Assembly (NCBI RefSeq): GCF_009861525.1
Contig: NZ_WVHL01000002.1
Span: forward strand, 496,001 to 560,000
DNA: 64,000 nucleotides
Source: Pseudomonas sp. LD120
GTDB lineage: Bacteria; Pseudomonadota; Gammaproteobacteria; Pseudomonadales; Pseudomonadaceae
Direction of reading: 5' to 3'
Of the stretch, positions 37,629 through 46,806 are shown piece after piece. The translations under genes and the position numbers were made by a program. Numbering within the stretch: the first letter of the stretch is position 1; each line of letters opens with the position of its first letter. The notes under the pieces were generated by a model. It saw only the letters and a list, made by a program, of their open reading frames with translations, was not told where the DNA came from and did no database searches.

Positions 37629-39623
37629 ATGTCTGCTTTACGTACGATCCAAGCCCGCTACACGCTCTTTCTGGTTCTGTTCATTGCCTTGATGCTGATC
37701 CTCACGGTGGTGGGCATCCGTCAGTTGGTGGCCCCCAAGTTGCGCAACACCGAAGAACAGGTGGCCCTGAACCGTATCGCTGAAGTCGCCGAACACATCC
37801 AGGGCGAGTTGAACAAGGTCCAGGCTCAGCAACGCAGCATCACCCAGACCATCCCCCTGCTCGACAGCGACAGCATCGATAAGGTCCTGCCGGGATTGGT
37901 GGACCAGTACGGCGAGCAGAAAGTCTTCGGTGGCGGCATCTGGCCGCTGCCGGGCCAGCGCACCCCGGGACGCAACAAGCACAGCACCTTCTGGCACCGC
38001 GACGCCTCCGGCAAGCTGGTGGTCAACACCTTCTGGAACAGCGAGGCAGCGCCCAACTATTACGACCAGTCCTGGTACAAGGGCGGCCTGCAGACCGCGC
38101 CCGGCCAGTGCGCCTGGGCCGCCGCCTATAAGGATGACGCCAGCGCCGAACCGCGAACCAACTGCGCCATGGCCATCCGCCGCGACGGACAGCCTTGGGG
38201 CGTATCCACCATCGACGTGACCCTGGGCTTCTTCAACGACCTGGTAGCCCGCCAGGAACAAGCCCTCAGCGCCCAGATGCTGATCGTCGAAGGCGACGGC
38301 AAAATCATCAGCAACAGTTCGCGAATCAATGGCCCGATCGTGCTCAAGAACATCCGTGACCTGAGCGCCGGCTCGCCCTTCGCCGCCCAGGTCCAGGCCG
38401 CCCTGGAACGTCGCGACAATGGCGCCCAACGGGTCGAGTTCGATAACGCCGGGGTGCCGAGCATCTTCTTTATGCGCGCGATCGAAGGCACCCCTTGGTT
38501 CCTCGCCAGCGCCCTGCCCCTGAACTTGATCACCGCCCAGCGCGACGACGTGCTGAGCACCCTGAGCCTGTTGCAGATCCCTATGGTGATCTTGCTGGTG
38601 CTGTTGCAGGTCTACGCCATCCGCCAACTGGTGCAGCGGATGAAAGTCCTCAAAGGCAACATCGACGCCCTGGCCACTGGCGACGCCGACCTGACCCGAC
38701 GCATCGTGATTCGCGCCGAGGATGAACTGGGTGCCATCGGCCACTCGGTCAACCACTTCATCCAGTACCTGCAAAGCATGATCGGTGAAGTCACCCAGGC
38801 CACCGATGCCATGGCTGGCAGCCTCGCGCAGTTGCAACAAAGCTCGGCCCATAGCCAGCAGATCCTGCTGCGCCACGCTTCGGAGACCGATCAGACGGTG
38901 ACCGCCATTACCGAAATGAGCAGCACCGCCGAAAGCGTCGCCGCCAACGCTGCGCAAACCGCGGACTTCACCCAGCGTGCCAACCAGCACGCGCAACACT
39001 CCCGGGTGGTGGTGGGCGAAGCCTCCAGCAGCGTCATTGCCCTGATCGACGAAGTGGCGGACGCCACCCACAAGGTCGAAGCCATGCAAGCTGATGCCCA
39101 GCGCATCACCGAGGTGCTGGGGGTGATTGGTGCCATCGCCGGGCAAACCAACCTGCTGGCCCTGAACGCCGCCATCGAAGCAGCGCGGGCCGGGGAACAG
39201 GGGCGCGGTTTCGCCGTGGTCGCCGATGAAGTGCGGGCCCTGGCGGCCCGGACCCAGGACAGCACCTCGCAGATCAACGAAATGCTCGCGCGCCTGACCC
39301 AGGGCGTGAGCACGTCGGTCAGCGCCATGGAAAACACCCAGGCCAGCTGCCAGTCAGCGGCGGACGCCACGGCACGGGTCAACAGCGGCCTGGACGAGAT
39401 GGCCGACTCGGTGAACCAGATCAACAGCCTCAGCACCCAGATCGCCACCGCCGCCGAACAACAGAGCGCGGTGACCGAGGAGATCAACCGCAGCATGGTG
39501 AGCATCCGACACATGGTCGAGGAACTGGTGGAAAGTGCCCGGGCCGGTGAAAGCAACACCCAGCGCTTATTGCAGGCCAATGCCCAGGTCAGCCAACTGA
39601 TGAGCCGCTTCACCGTCCGTTAA
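37629..39623 (+). CDS. Methyl-accepting chemotaxis protein with dCache-type sensor
   Basis: This 664-aa transmembrane receptor has membrane helix 1 at about residues 10-32 and a periplasmic double-Cache sensing domain at about 40-310, including the [20 protein letters not shown] region. Membrane helix 2 (about residues 316-338) is followed by a HAMP domain. The cytoplasmic signalling hairpin has the highly conserved tip [20 protein letters not shown] and further [14 protein letters not shown]. The ligand is probably a small molecule such as an amino or organic acid, but this is not specified. An AAGGA site precedes the ATG. Confidence 0.93.
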   Translation: MSALRTIQARYTLFLVLFIALMLILTVVGIRQLVAPKLRNTEEQVALNRIAEVAEHIQGELNKVQAQQRSITQTIPLLDSDSIDKVLPGLVDQYGEQKVFGGGIWPLPGQRTPGRNKHSTFWHRDASGKLVVNTFWNSEAAPNYYDQSWYKGGLQTAPGQCAWAAAYKDDASAEPRTNCAMAIRRDGQPWGVSTIDVTLGFFNDLVARQEQALSAQMLIVEGDGKIISNSSRINGPIVLKNIRDLSAGSPFAAQVQAALERRDNGAQRVEFDNAGVPSIFFMRAIEGTPWFLASALPLNLITAQRDDVLSTLSLLQIPMVILLVLLQVYAIRQLVQRMKVLKGNIDALATGDADLTRRIVIRAEDELGAIGHSVNHFIQYLQSMIGEVTQATDAMAGSLAQLQQSSAHSQQILLRHASETDQTVTAITEMSSTAESVAANAAQTADFTQRANQHAQHSRVVVGEASSSVIALIDEVADATHKVEAMQADAQRITEVLGVIGAIAGQTNLLALNAAIEAARAGEQGRGFAVVADEVRALAARTQDSTSQINEMLARLTQGVSTSVSAMENTQASCQSAADATARVNSGLDEMADSVNQINSLSTQIATAAEQQSAVTEEINRSMVSIRHMVEELVESARAGESNTQRLLQANAQVSQLMSRFTVR

Positions 39624-39629
39624 ACCGCT

Positions 39630-39661
39630 CCCGCCGCCACTGGTGCCCCCCAGGCGGCGGG
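39630..39661 (+). terminator. Hairpin after the chemoreceptor
   Basis: CCCGCCGCC (39630-39638) and GGCGGCGGG (39653-39661) form a perfect 9-bp stem with a 14-base loop, starting 6 bases after the stop. It is followed by CTTGTTC, a weak T-rich run. Confidence 0.65.
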
Positions 39662-39960
39662 ACCTTGTTCAGCCCCCCAGGGGTACTCCCCCGATCTGCA
39701 CCTGACTGAACTGCGCGCGCATGCAGCAACATTCGGCCCAGGCCCTGAGCAATCTCAAACAACGCCTGGACACACTGCGCCACTGATCAGAAGGCACCAT
39801 TGTGCGGCCTCCATCAGGGGCCCGAGTCCGGGCAATGACCGCGATGATTTCGTATAACCTTGATACACAAGCGCCGTTCCCGAAGCGCAAAAACACGCAA
39901 AAATGCACGGCACACCGCAATGGCCCCGCCGCACTTCCTTCGATCAACACGAGACCTTCC
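39662..39960. other. Gap between chemoreceptor terminator and DUF411 gene
   Basis: No convincing gene is present. A 21-codon + frame, 39720-39785, reads MQQHSAQALSNLKQRLDTLR and looks like the amphipathic tail of a longer protein, but it is preceded by stops and lacks a ribosome-binding site; it may be a gene remnant. The DUF411 promoter must lie in the later part. Confidence 0.35.
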
Positions 39961-40410
39961 ATGAAACACACCCTGCGTCTGACTGCCCTGTCCGCCCTGC
40001 TGATCGGCTCCCTGGCCCAGGCCGCTGATTTGATTCCCATTGACGTGCACCGCGATGCCAACTGCGGCTGCTGCAAAAAATGGATCGCACACTTGCAGGA
40101 CAACGGCTTTGCCGTGACCGACCATGTTGAAAGCAACATGAGCGCGGTCAAGCAGCGTCTGGGCGTCGCCCCGCGCCTGGGCTCGTGCCACACCGCCGTG
40201 ATCGACGGCAAGTTTGTCGAAGGCCACGTCCCCGCCGAACACGTGCTGGCCCTGCGCAAACGCGACGACCTGCTGGGTATCGCCGCCCCGGGCATGCCCA
40301 TGGGTTCACCCGGCATGGAAATGGACGGCATGGGCGCCGAGGCCTTTCAGGTCATTGGCCTGACCCGTGAAGGCCAAGACGTGGTGATCGCCGACTACCC
40401 CGCCCATTGA
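39961..40410 (+). CDS. DUF411 family periplasmic metal-binding protein
   Basis: This 149-aa secreted protein has a signal peptide (residues 1-21, ending AQA). It has a thioredoxin-like DUF411 fold with the Cys cluster DANCGCCKKWIAHL and a third conserved Cys in LGSCHTAVIDGKFVEGHVPA. A Met-rich C-terminal stretch (GMPMGSPGMEMDGMGAEA) is copper-binding in style. DUF411 proteins are repeatedly found in copper/metal-resistance loci. The stop overlaps the TTG start of the following gene, so the two are translated together. Confidence 0.87.
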   Translation: MKHTLRLTALSALLIGSLAQAADLIPIDVHRDANCGCCKKWIAHLQDNGFAVTDHVESNMSAVKQRLGVAPRLGSCHTAVIDGKFVEGHVPAEHVLALRKRDDLLGIAAPGMPMGSPGMEMDGMGAEAFQVIGLTREGQDVVIADYPAH

Positions 40411-40844
40411 TCCTCGGCACCTACCTCGGACTGTTCCTGGCGGCGTTCGGCGCCGCCACCCTGCTCCCTTTGCAATCAGAAGCCCTGCTGGTGGGCGTGC
40501 TGCTCAAAGACCCGCAGGCGGTGCTGGGCTTATGGCTGGTGGCCACATCGGGCAACGTGCTGGGCTCCCAGGTCAACTGGTGGCTGGGGCAACGCCTTGA
40601 ACGTTATAAGGAACGCCGCTGGTTCCCTGTCAGCCCGCGCCACCTGGAACGGGCCCGGGTGCATTACCAGCGTTATGGTCACTGGTCGCTGCTGCTGAGC
40701 TGGATGCCGGTGATCGGCGATCCCCTGACCCTGGTGGCCGGGATCATGGGCGAACCCCTCAAGCGCTTCCTACTGATCGTCACCCTGGCCAAGGGTGCCC
40801 GCTACGCCGTGCTGGCGTGGCTCACCCTAGGCTGGATCGGCTGA
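40407..40844 (+). CDS. YqaA/DedA-like membrane protein
   Basis: This 145-aa inner-membrane protein has a SNARE-associated/DedA-type core (AAFGAATLLPLQSEALLVGV, GNVLGSQVNWWLGQRLERYK and SWMPVIGDPLTLVAGIMGEP). The start is TTG at 40407, overlapping the DUF411 stop (TTGA). No upstream ATG is available because the frame closes there, so the overlap decides the start. DedA relatives contribute to envelope and lipid-carrier homeostasis; YqaA itself is poorly known. Coupling with a metal-binding protein is unusual. Confidence 0.83.
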   Translation: MILGTYLGLFLAAFGAATLLPLQSEALLVGVLLKDPQAVLGLWLVATSGNVLGSQVNWWLGQRLERYKERRWFPVSPRHLERARVHYQRYGHWSLLLSWMPVIGDPLTLVAGIMGEPLKRFLLIVTLAKGARYAVLAWLTLGWIG

Positions 40845-40880
40845 GGCCTGCAACACGCACCTGTACATTGGCCAGCGGCC

Positions 40881-40904
40881 CCTGCCCCTGCCCCTGCCCC
40901 TGCC
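40881..40904. repeat. Four tandem CCTGCC hexamers
   Basis: CCTGCC occurs four times without interruption (40881-40886, 40887-40892, 40893-40898, 40899-40904). It is intergenic and could vary in copy number by slippage. Confidence 0.9.
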
Positions 40905-40973
40905 CATTGTTTGGGCAAGCTCGAACGAAGGCTGCACCAAGCCCACGCACGCCTTGAGCGAATTCTGGCCCGG

Positions 40974-41009
40974 CGCTCGTGCACCACGCTTCGACGCGGT
41001 GCACGAGCG
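40974..41009. repeat. Perfect 12-bp inverted repeat upstream of glgA
   Basis: CGCTCGTGCACC (40974-40985) and GGTGCACGAGCG (40998-41009) are exact complements with a 12-base loop. There is no T tract after it. It lies 341 bp before glgA. Terminator of the YqaA gene, operator or RNA structure are all possible. Confidence 0.8.
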
Positions 41010-41350
41010 ACCTTTCGTCGGGACACATCCGCCGCACGCCGAGACCTCTCGACAAAACCACCGCCCCGGCCGGCGCCGCTCTAGGATCTGACCTAGACTG
41101 GGTTTCGCCGTGTGACCAGACGGTCACTTTTGCATTAAAAAAGTCGAAACTTTTCGCGACGGCCCAAGGTCAGGTTAAAGGTGGGGTCGTTGCCACTGGT
41201 GCATTCCTTGCAATGTCCCCCTCACCCTTTGCGCATGCTGCTTCGAGCAGCTCTGGCTGAACGATGTGTGGCGCCTTTGCGTCCGGCCGCAGGATTGGCC
41301 GACAGCACCGCTTGAGAAACAGGAACAAATCAATAAGACGGGAGAGACCT

Positions 41351-42919
41351 ATGATCAGCGCCGTATTGGACACTCAGGGAGAGCATCCTCAACAGCAAGC
41401 CGGTGACCGCGCCGCCCTTTCGGTTCCAGTGACCGGGGGCAACACCGTACTGCCGCTGACGCGTCAGAACCCCAATCGTAAACGGGTGCTGTTCGTCACC
41501 TCGGAAATTGCCGATCTGGTGAAGACCGGTGGCCTGGGCGACGTGTCGGCCGCCCTGCCCCGGGCCATGGCCCACCTGCACGATGTACGGGTGCTGATTC
41601 CCGGCTACCCCCAGGTGCTCAACAGCGAAAACCCGATCCATATCATCGGCGAACTGGGCGGCCACGCAGCGTTGCCCGCCTGCAAGATCGGGCGCATGGA
41701 CATGCCTGATGGCCTGGTGATCTATGTGCTGATCTGCCCGGAACTCTACGAGCGCGAAGGCACGCCCTACGGCGCCAACAACGGCCGCGATTGGCCCGAC
41801 AACCACATTCGCTTCGCCCGCCTGGGACTGGCCGCCGCCGATATTGCCGCCAATCTGGCGCAAATCCACTGGCGCCCCGATCTGGTGCACGCCCATGACT
41901 GGCCCGCCGGCCTGGCTCCGGCCTACATGCACTGGCGCGGGCAACGCACGCCAACCTTGTTCACCATCCACAACCTGGCCTATCAGGGCGTGGTGAGCCT
42001 GGCCTCCTGCCCGGAACTGGGCATCCCCGAACACGCCCTGCAACAAGAAGGCATGGAGTTCTACGGCAAGCTGTCGTTTCTCAAGGCGGGCATGGCCTAC
42101 GCCAGCCACATCACCACGGTCAGCGCCACCTACGCTGAGGAAATCACCACCCCGGCCTTTGGCTGCGGGCTCGACGGCTTTCTGGCCAGCAAGACCCAGC
42201 AGGGCCTGCTCAGCGGCATCCCCAACGGCATCGACGAAAGCTGGGACGCCACCAGCGACCCGCACCTGTTCTGCCCGTTCGGCATCGGCGACTGGGACGG
42301 CAAAGCGGCCAACGCCGCCCACGTGCGGCAGATGTTCGACCTCGACGCCTCCAGCGGCCCGCTGTTCGCCGTGGTATCACGGCTGGTCTATCAAAAAGGC
42401 CTGGACCTCACCGAAGCGGTGGCCGAGTTCATCGTCGAGTCTGGAGGCCAGATCGCCATCATCGGCCGTGGCGAGCCGGAAGAAGAACAGTCCATGCGTG
42501 CGCTGGCCAAGCGCTTCCCCGGACGCATCGGGGTCAACATCGGCTTCAATGAAACCGATGCCCGGCGCATGTTCGCCGGCAGCGATTTCTTACTCATGCC
42601 CTCGCGCTATGAGCCCTGCGGACTGAGTCAGATGTACGCCCAGCGCTTTGGCTCGCTACCGGTGGCACGCAACACCGGAGGCCTGGCCGACACCATCGAG
42701 AACGGCGTCACCGGTTTTCTTTTCGACGAGTCCAGCGTTGCCAGCTACCAAGAAGCCCTGAGCCGCGCGTTCAAGGTGTTCGCCTACCCGGCATTGCTCA
42801 ACGCCATGCGCTGCCGAGCCATGGCCGCGCCATTCAACTGGTGCAAGGCGGTGGAGCCCTACGCCGAACTCTACGAACAACTGGTGGCCAAGGCGCTGGG
42901 GCACGCGGCCCGACCATAA
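41351..42919 (+). CDS. glgA: Glycogen (starch) synthase GlgA
   Basis: This 522-aa GT5 glycosyltransferase elongates alpha-1,4-glucan from ADP-glucose. It has a 40-residue extension before the first Rossmann domain. The nucleotide-sugar loop KTGGLGDVSAALP starts at Lys58. The C-terminal domain has RLVYQKGLDLTEAVAEF and the catalytic-site segment SRYEPCGLSQMYAQRFGSLP. ATG 41351 follows GGGAGAG. It is the first gene of a six-gene operon with treZ, malQ, treY, a DUF2934 gene and glgX. No glgC is present in the window, so the source of its ADP-glucose, or whether another NDP-glucose is used, is open. Confidence 0.95.
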   Translation: MISAVLDTQGEHPQQQAGDRAALSVPVTGGNTVLPLTRQNPNRKRVLFVTSEIADLVKTGGLGDVSAALPRAMAHLHDVRVLIPGYPQVLNSENPIHIIGELGGHAALPACKIGRMDMPDGLVIYVLICPELYEREGTPYGANNGRDWPDNHIRFARLGLAAADIAANLAQIHWRPDLVHAHDWPAGLAPAYMHWRGQRTPTLFTIHNLAYQGVVSLASCPELGIPEHALQQEGMEFYGKLSFLKAGMAYASHITTVSATYAEEITTPAFGCGLDGFLASKTQQGLLSGIPNGIDESWDATSDPHLFCPFGIGDWDGKAANAAHVRQMFDLDASSGPLFAVVSRLVYQKGLDLTEAVAEFIVESGGQIAIIGRGEPEEEQSMRALAKRFPGRIGVNIGFNETDARRMFAGSDFLLMPSRYEPCGLSQMYAQRFGSLPVARNTGGLADTIENGVTGFLFDESSVASYQEALSRAFKVFAYPALLNAMRCRAMAAPFNWCKAVEPYAELYEQLVAKALGHAARP

Positions 42920-42932
42920 GGGGCCTGAACAG

Positions 42933-44729
42933 ATGCGCGTAAGTACCCCGTACAACGGCCCCCACGGGGCCGTGATGCTGGACCCCGAGCACACCCGGTT
43001 CGCCCTGTGGGCGCCGGATGCGCGCGCGGTCAGCCTCGAACTTGGCGACAGCCAAGCACTGGCAATGCAGGCGCACGCCGATGGCTGGTTCGTGGTTCAA
43101 ACACACTGCCCGGCGGGCACTCGTTACTGTTTCATGATCGACGGCCAGACCCGAGTGCCAGACCCCGCCTCCCGTGCTCAAGAGCATGACGTGCACGGCC
43201 CCAGCCTGGTGGTCGACCCCGGCGCCTACCCTTGGCAACACCGGCAATGGCGCGGGCGCCCCTGGCACCAAGCGGTGATCTACGAGCTGCACGTGGGGGT
43301 CATGGGAGGCTACCTGGCGGTGCAAGAGGCCCTGCCCGCCCTGGTGGAACTGGGGGTGACGGCCATTGAGCTGATGCCCCTGGCGGACTTTCCCGGGGAG
43401 CGCAATTGGGGCTACGACGGGGTCCTGCCCTACGCCCCGGAAGCCTCCTACGGTACTCCCGAGCAACTCAAGGCCCTGATCGACGCCGCTCACGGCCTGG
43501 GGCTGGCGGTGATCCTGGACGTGGTCTACAACCACTTCGGCCCCGACGGCAATTACCTGCATTGCTACGCCAAAAGCTTCTTTCGCGACGACTTGCACAC
43601 CCCCTGGGGCGCAGCGATCGACTTTCGCCGCCGCCCGGTACGCGACTTCTTTATCGACAACGCACTGATGTGGTTGCTGGAGTACCGCTTCGACGGCTTG
43701 CGCCTGGACGCGGTGCATGCCATTGACGACCCGGACTTCCTCATCGAGCTGGCCCAGCGGGTGCGCCAGGCGCTACCGGCGGAGCGTCAGGTGTGGCTTA
43801 ACCTGGAAAACGAACTCAACCAGGCCAGCCTGCTGCAACAAGGCTTCGATGCTCAGTGGAACGACGACGGACACAACGCCCTGCATGTGCTGCTGACCGG
43901 CGAGACCGACGCCTACTACGCCGACTTCGCCGAGCAGCCCACCTTGCAACTGGCCCGCTGCCTGAGCCAGGGCTTTGCCTTTCAAGGGCATGCCAATCGC
44001 CATGGCGAGGCACGCGGTGAAGCCAGCGGCCACCTGCCTCCCAGCGCTTTCGTGCTGTTTTTGCAGAACCACGACCAGATCGGCAACCGCGCCTTTGGCG
44101 AGCGCCTCAATCAACTAGCACCGACCCAGGCCCTGCATGCAGCCACAGTGCTGCTGTTGCTGTCGCCGATGATTCCACTGTTGTTCATGGGCGATGAAGT
44201 GGCGGCGCAAGAACCGTTCCTGTTCTTCACCAGTCACCACGACGCACTGGCCGATGCCGTGCGCGAGGGGCGCCGCAATGAATTCGCCGCGTTCCGCGCC
44301 TTTGCCGACGCCGACCAACGCCAGCGCATCCCCGACCCCAACGCCCCCTCGACCTTCCAGGCCTCGCGCCCACAACCGCAGTCCAAGCAGGCCGCAGCCA
44401 CCCGCGCGCTGTACCGCGGCCTGCTGCGCATTCGCCACCGCCAACTGGTCCCCCGTCTGCCGGGGGCCCAGGCCTTGCAAGCCCAGGTCCTGGCCGAGGG
44501 CGCCCTCTGTGCCCATTGGCAACTGGGGGACGGCAGCCTGCTGCGCATTGACCTCAACCTCAGCCCGCACCGGGTCGACCTGCTGCCCGAGGCCACCGAG
44601 CAACTGTGGTTCGAGTATCCGCCACACACTTTGGAACACTGGCGCGAAGGCTGGCTGCCCGCCTTCAGCGCGCTGGTGCAACTGATCGCCAAGACCACCC
44701 CGAGCGCCCCTGATGGAGAACGCCTATGA
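42933..44729 (+). CDS. treZ: Maltooligosyl trehalose trehalohydrolase TreZ
   Basis: This 598-aa GH13 enzyme releases trehalose from maltooligosyl-trehalose. An N-terminal CBM48-like beta domain (residues 1-105, with FALWAPDARAVSLEL) precedes the barrel. The barrel has DVVYNHFGPDGNYL, the nucleophile region FDGLRLDAVHAID, LENELNQASLL with the acid/base Glu, and FLQNHDQIGNRA. Length and motif order are normal. It starts 13 bp after glgA and overlaps malQ (ATGA, 44726-44729), so it is part of one polycistronic unit. Confidence 0.94.
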   Translation: MRVSTPYNGPHGAVMLDPEHTRFALWAPDARAVSLELGDSQALAMQAHADGWFVVQTHCPAGTRYCFMIDGQTRVPDPASRAQEHDVHGPSLVVDPGAYPWQHRQWRGRPWHQAVIYELHVGVMGGYLAVQEALPALVELGVTAIELMPLADFPGERNWGYDGVLPYAPEASYGTPEQLKALIDAAHGLGLAVILDVVYNHFGPDGNYLHCYAKSFFRDDLHTPWGAAIDFRRRPVRDFFIDNALMWLLEYRFDGLRLDAVHAIDDPDFLIELAQRVRQALPAERQVWLNLENELNQASLLQQGFDAQWNDDGHNALHVLLTGETDAYYADFAEQPTLQLARCLSQGFAFQGHANRHGEARGEASGHLPPSAFVLFLQNHDQIGNRAFGERLNQLAPTQALHAATVLLLLSPMIPLLFMGDEVAAQEPFLFFTSHHDALADAVREGRRNEFAAFRAFADADQRQRIPDPNAPSTFQASRPQPQSKQAAATRALYRGLLRIRHRQLVPRLPGAQALQAQVLAEGALCAHWQLGDGSLLRIDLNLSPHRVDLLPEATEQLWFEYPPHTLEHWREGWLPAFSALVQLIAKTTPSAPDGERL

Positions 44730-46806
44730 GCGATGCGCAACTGGAACTACTCGCCAACCGCGCGGGCCTGGCTGTGGACTGGATCGATGCCAACGGCCGC
44801 GGGCAAAAGGTCGAGGCACGGGTGTTGCGGGCCGTGCTGGCGGGCCTGGGTCATCCGGCCGACAACGACCTGCAAATCGCCGACAGCTTGAAACAACTGC
44901 AGCAGTCGCAACACAGCCGACACCTGCCGCCGCTGCTGACCGTCGACGTTGGCCAGGGCCTGGACCTGGCGCGTTACTTCGCCCCGCACAGCCCCTGCGT
45001 ACTGCTACTCGAAGACGGCGCTGAGCTGGCGCTCCAGCTCGATGCACAGAGCGTGCTGCCAGGGCAGATCCCGGTGGGCTACCACAAGGTGGCAATCCAC
45101 CACGAACACTTCACCCTTGCCGTGGCCCCTGAGCATTGCTACAGCGTGGCCGACGCCGTGGATCAGCCAACCCCGCGTGCCTGGGGCCTGAGCGTGCAGC
45201 TCTACAGCCTGCGCCGCGCCGGCGATGGTGGCTTCGGTGACACCCAGGCCCTGGAAGATCTGGCCCGCACCGCCGCCGAACGTGGCGCCGACGCCCTGGC
45301 CATCAGCCCACTGCACGCCATGTTCAGCTGCGATCCGCAACGCTACAGCCCCTATTCACCCTCCAGCCGGCTGTTTCTCAACAGCCTGTATGCCGCTCCC
45401 GGTGCGATCCTCGGCGAACGTGCCTGGCGCAGCGCCATCGAAGCCTGCGGCCTGGGTGAGCATTTACAGGAACTGGAGCAGCACCCGCTGATCGACTGGA
45501 CCCAGGTAGCCCTGGCCAAGCAACAGGTACTGCGTGCCTTGTATGAAGGCTTTTGCCACGGCGACCATCCCTTGCATCAGGATTTTGCCAGCTACCGCCA
45601 GAGTGCCGGCCAAGCCCTGGAAAACCACTGCCGCTTCGAAGCCATCCTGGCCCAGCGCACCACCCGTGGCGAAGACCTCGACTGGCGGCACTGGCCGGAA
45701 CCCTGGCGCAACCCGCAAAGCCCGGCTCTGGCCCGCTTCGCCGAAGAGCAGGCCCATGAAATCGGCTTTCATGCCTTCTGCCAGTGGCTGATCGCCCGCT
45801 GCCTGGAGCGCGCGCAAAGCGCGGCCCACAGTGGTGGCATGGGGATCGGCCTGATCGCCGACCTGGCGGTGGGCGCCGACGGTGCTGGCAGTCAGGCCTG
45901 GAGCCGCCAGGACCAGCTGTTGCCGGCCCTGACCGTGGGCGCGCCGCCCGATATCCTCAATCACCAGGGCCAGGGCTGGGGCATTGCCGCGTTCTCCCCC
46001 GAGGGCTTGCAGCGTCACGGCTTCAGCGCCTTCATCGAAATGCTGCGGGCCAACTTCGCCCATGCCGGTGGCTTGCGTATCGACCATGTCATGGGCCTGC
46101 AGCGGCTGTGGGTGATTCCCCTGGGAGCGCCGCCCTGCGAAGGCGCCTACCTTGAATACCCGGTGGACGATCTGCTGCGCCTGCTGACCCTGGAGTCCCA
46201 TCGCCACCAAGCCATCGTCCTCGGCGAAGACCTGGGCACGGTGCCCGACGGCCTGCGGGAGAAACTCGCCGCCCGGCGCATCCTCGGCATGCGCGTCTTG
46301 TTGTTCGAACAAGACCACGGCTGCCACTTCAAACCCATCCTCGACTGGCCGGACGACGCCCTGGCCACCACCAGCACTCACGATCTGCCCACCCTCAACG
46401 GCTGGTGGCAGGGCCGCGACATTGACTGGAACCTGCGCCTGGGCCTGGTCGACGAACACGGCGCGCGGCAGTGGCGCGAGCATCGCCAGCGCGAGCGCAA
46501 CGGCCTGCGCCACGCCTTGGCCCAAGACCCGCAGAATTTCCGCGAGCCATGCGATGAGGCCGATCAGGTGGTAGACGCCAGCGTGCGTTTTCTCGGTCAT
46601 ACCCGTGCGCCGCTGTGCTGCTGCCCGTGGAAGATGCCCTGGGCATCGACGAGCAGGCCAACCTGCCCGGCACCCTAGACAGCCACCCCAACTGGCGCCG
46701 CCGCCTGACTACCGCGAGCCAGCGCTTGCTCGACGACAGCGATGCCGCCCGGCGCCTGGAGCTGCTGGCCTGCGCCCGGCAACAAGCCCTTGAGCGTGAC
46801 CGATGA
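44726..46806 (+). pseudogene. malQ: 4-alpha-glucanotransferase MalQ, frameshifted near the 3' end
   Basis: This GH77 amylomaltase would be 693 aa if intact. It transfers maltodextrin segments and keeps linear glucans in supply. Conserved blocks are LSVQLYSLRRAGDGGFGDTQ, GLRIDHVMGLQRLW, LGEDLGTVPDGLREKL and STHDLPTLNGWW. After residue ~629 the frame goes wrong: CCG CTG is followed by TGC TGC TGC instead of GTG CTG CTG, as if one G is missing next to 46615. The frame then ends at 46678 with a wrong tail, while the correct C-terminus (LLPVEDALGIDEQANLPGT) resumes in the next frame at 46615 and ends at 46806, overlapping treY (ATGA). The catalytic residues lie before the break. Truncation, or a sequencing error, must be decided experimentally. 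Confidence 0.85.

Larger units (their letters stand above)
40845..41350. other. Long regulatory region upstream of glgA
   Basis: This 506-bp region has no convincing gene. From the left it holds four tandem CCTGCC units, a perfect 12-bp hairpin, and an AT-rich section with a small palindromic element AAAGT-cga-AACTTT around 41140-41155. The glgA ribosome-binding site (GGGAGAG) closes the region. The promoter that drives the whole glgA-glgX operon should be here; such genes are commonly stress-regulated. Confidence 0.5.

Noticed and set aside
39720..39785. 21-codon ORF (MQQHSAQAL...) after the chemoreceptor
   Set aside because: No ribosome-binding site and stops just upstream; at most a gene remnant.
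46605..46625. Programmed -1 frameshift in malQ
   Set aside because: No slippery heptamer or following pseudoknot was seen; a base deletion or read error is simpler.
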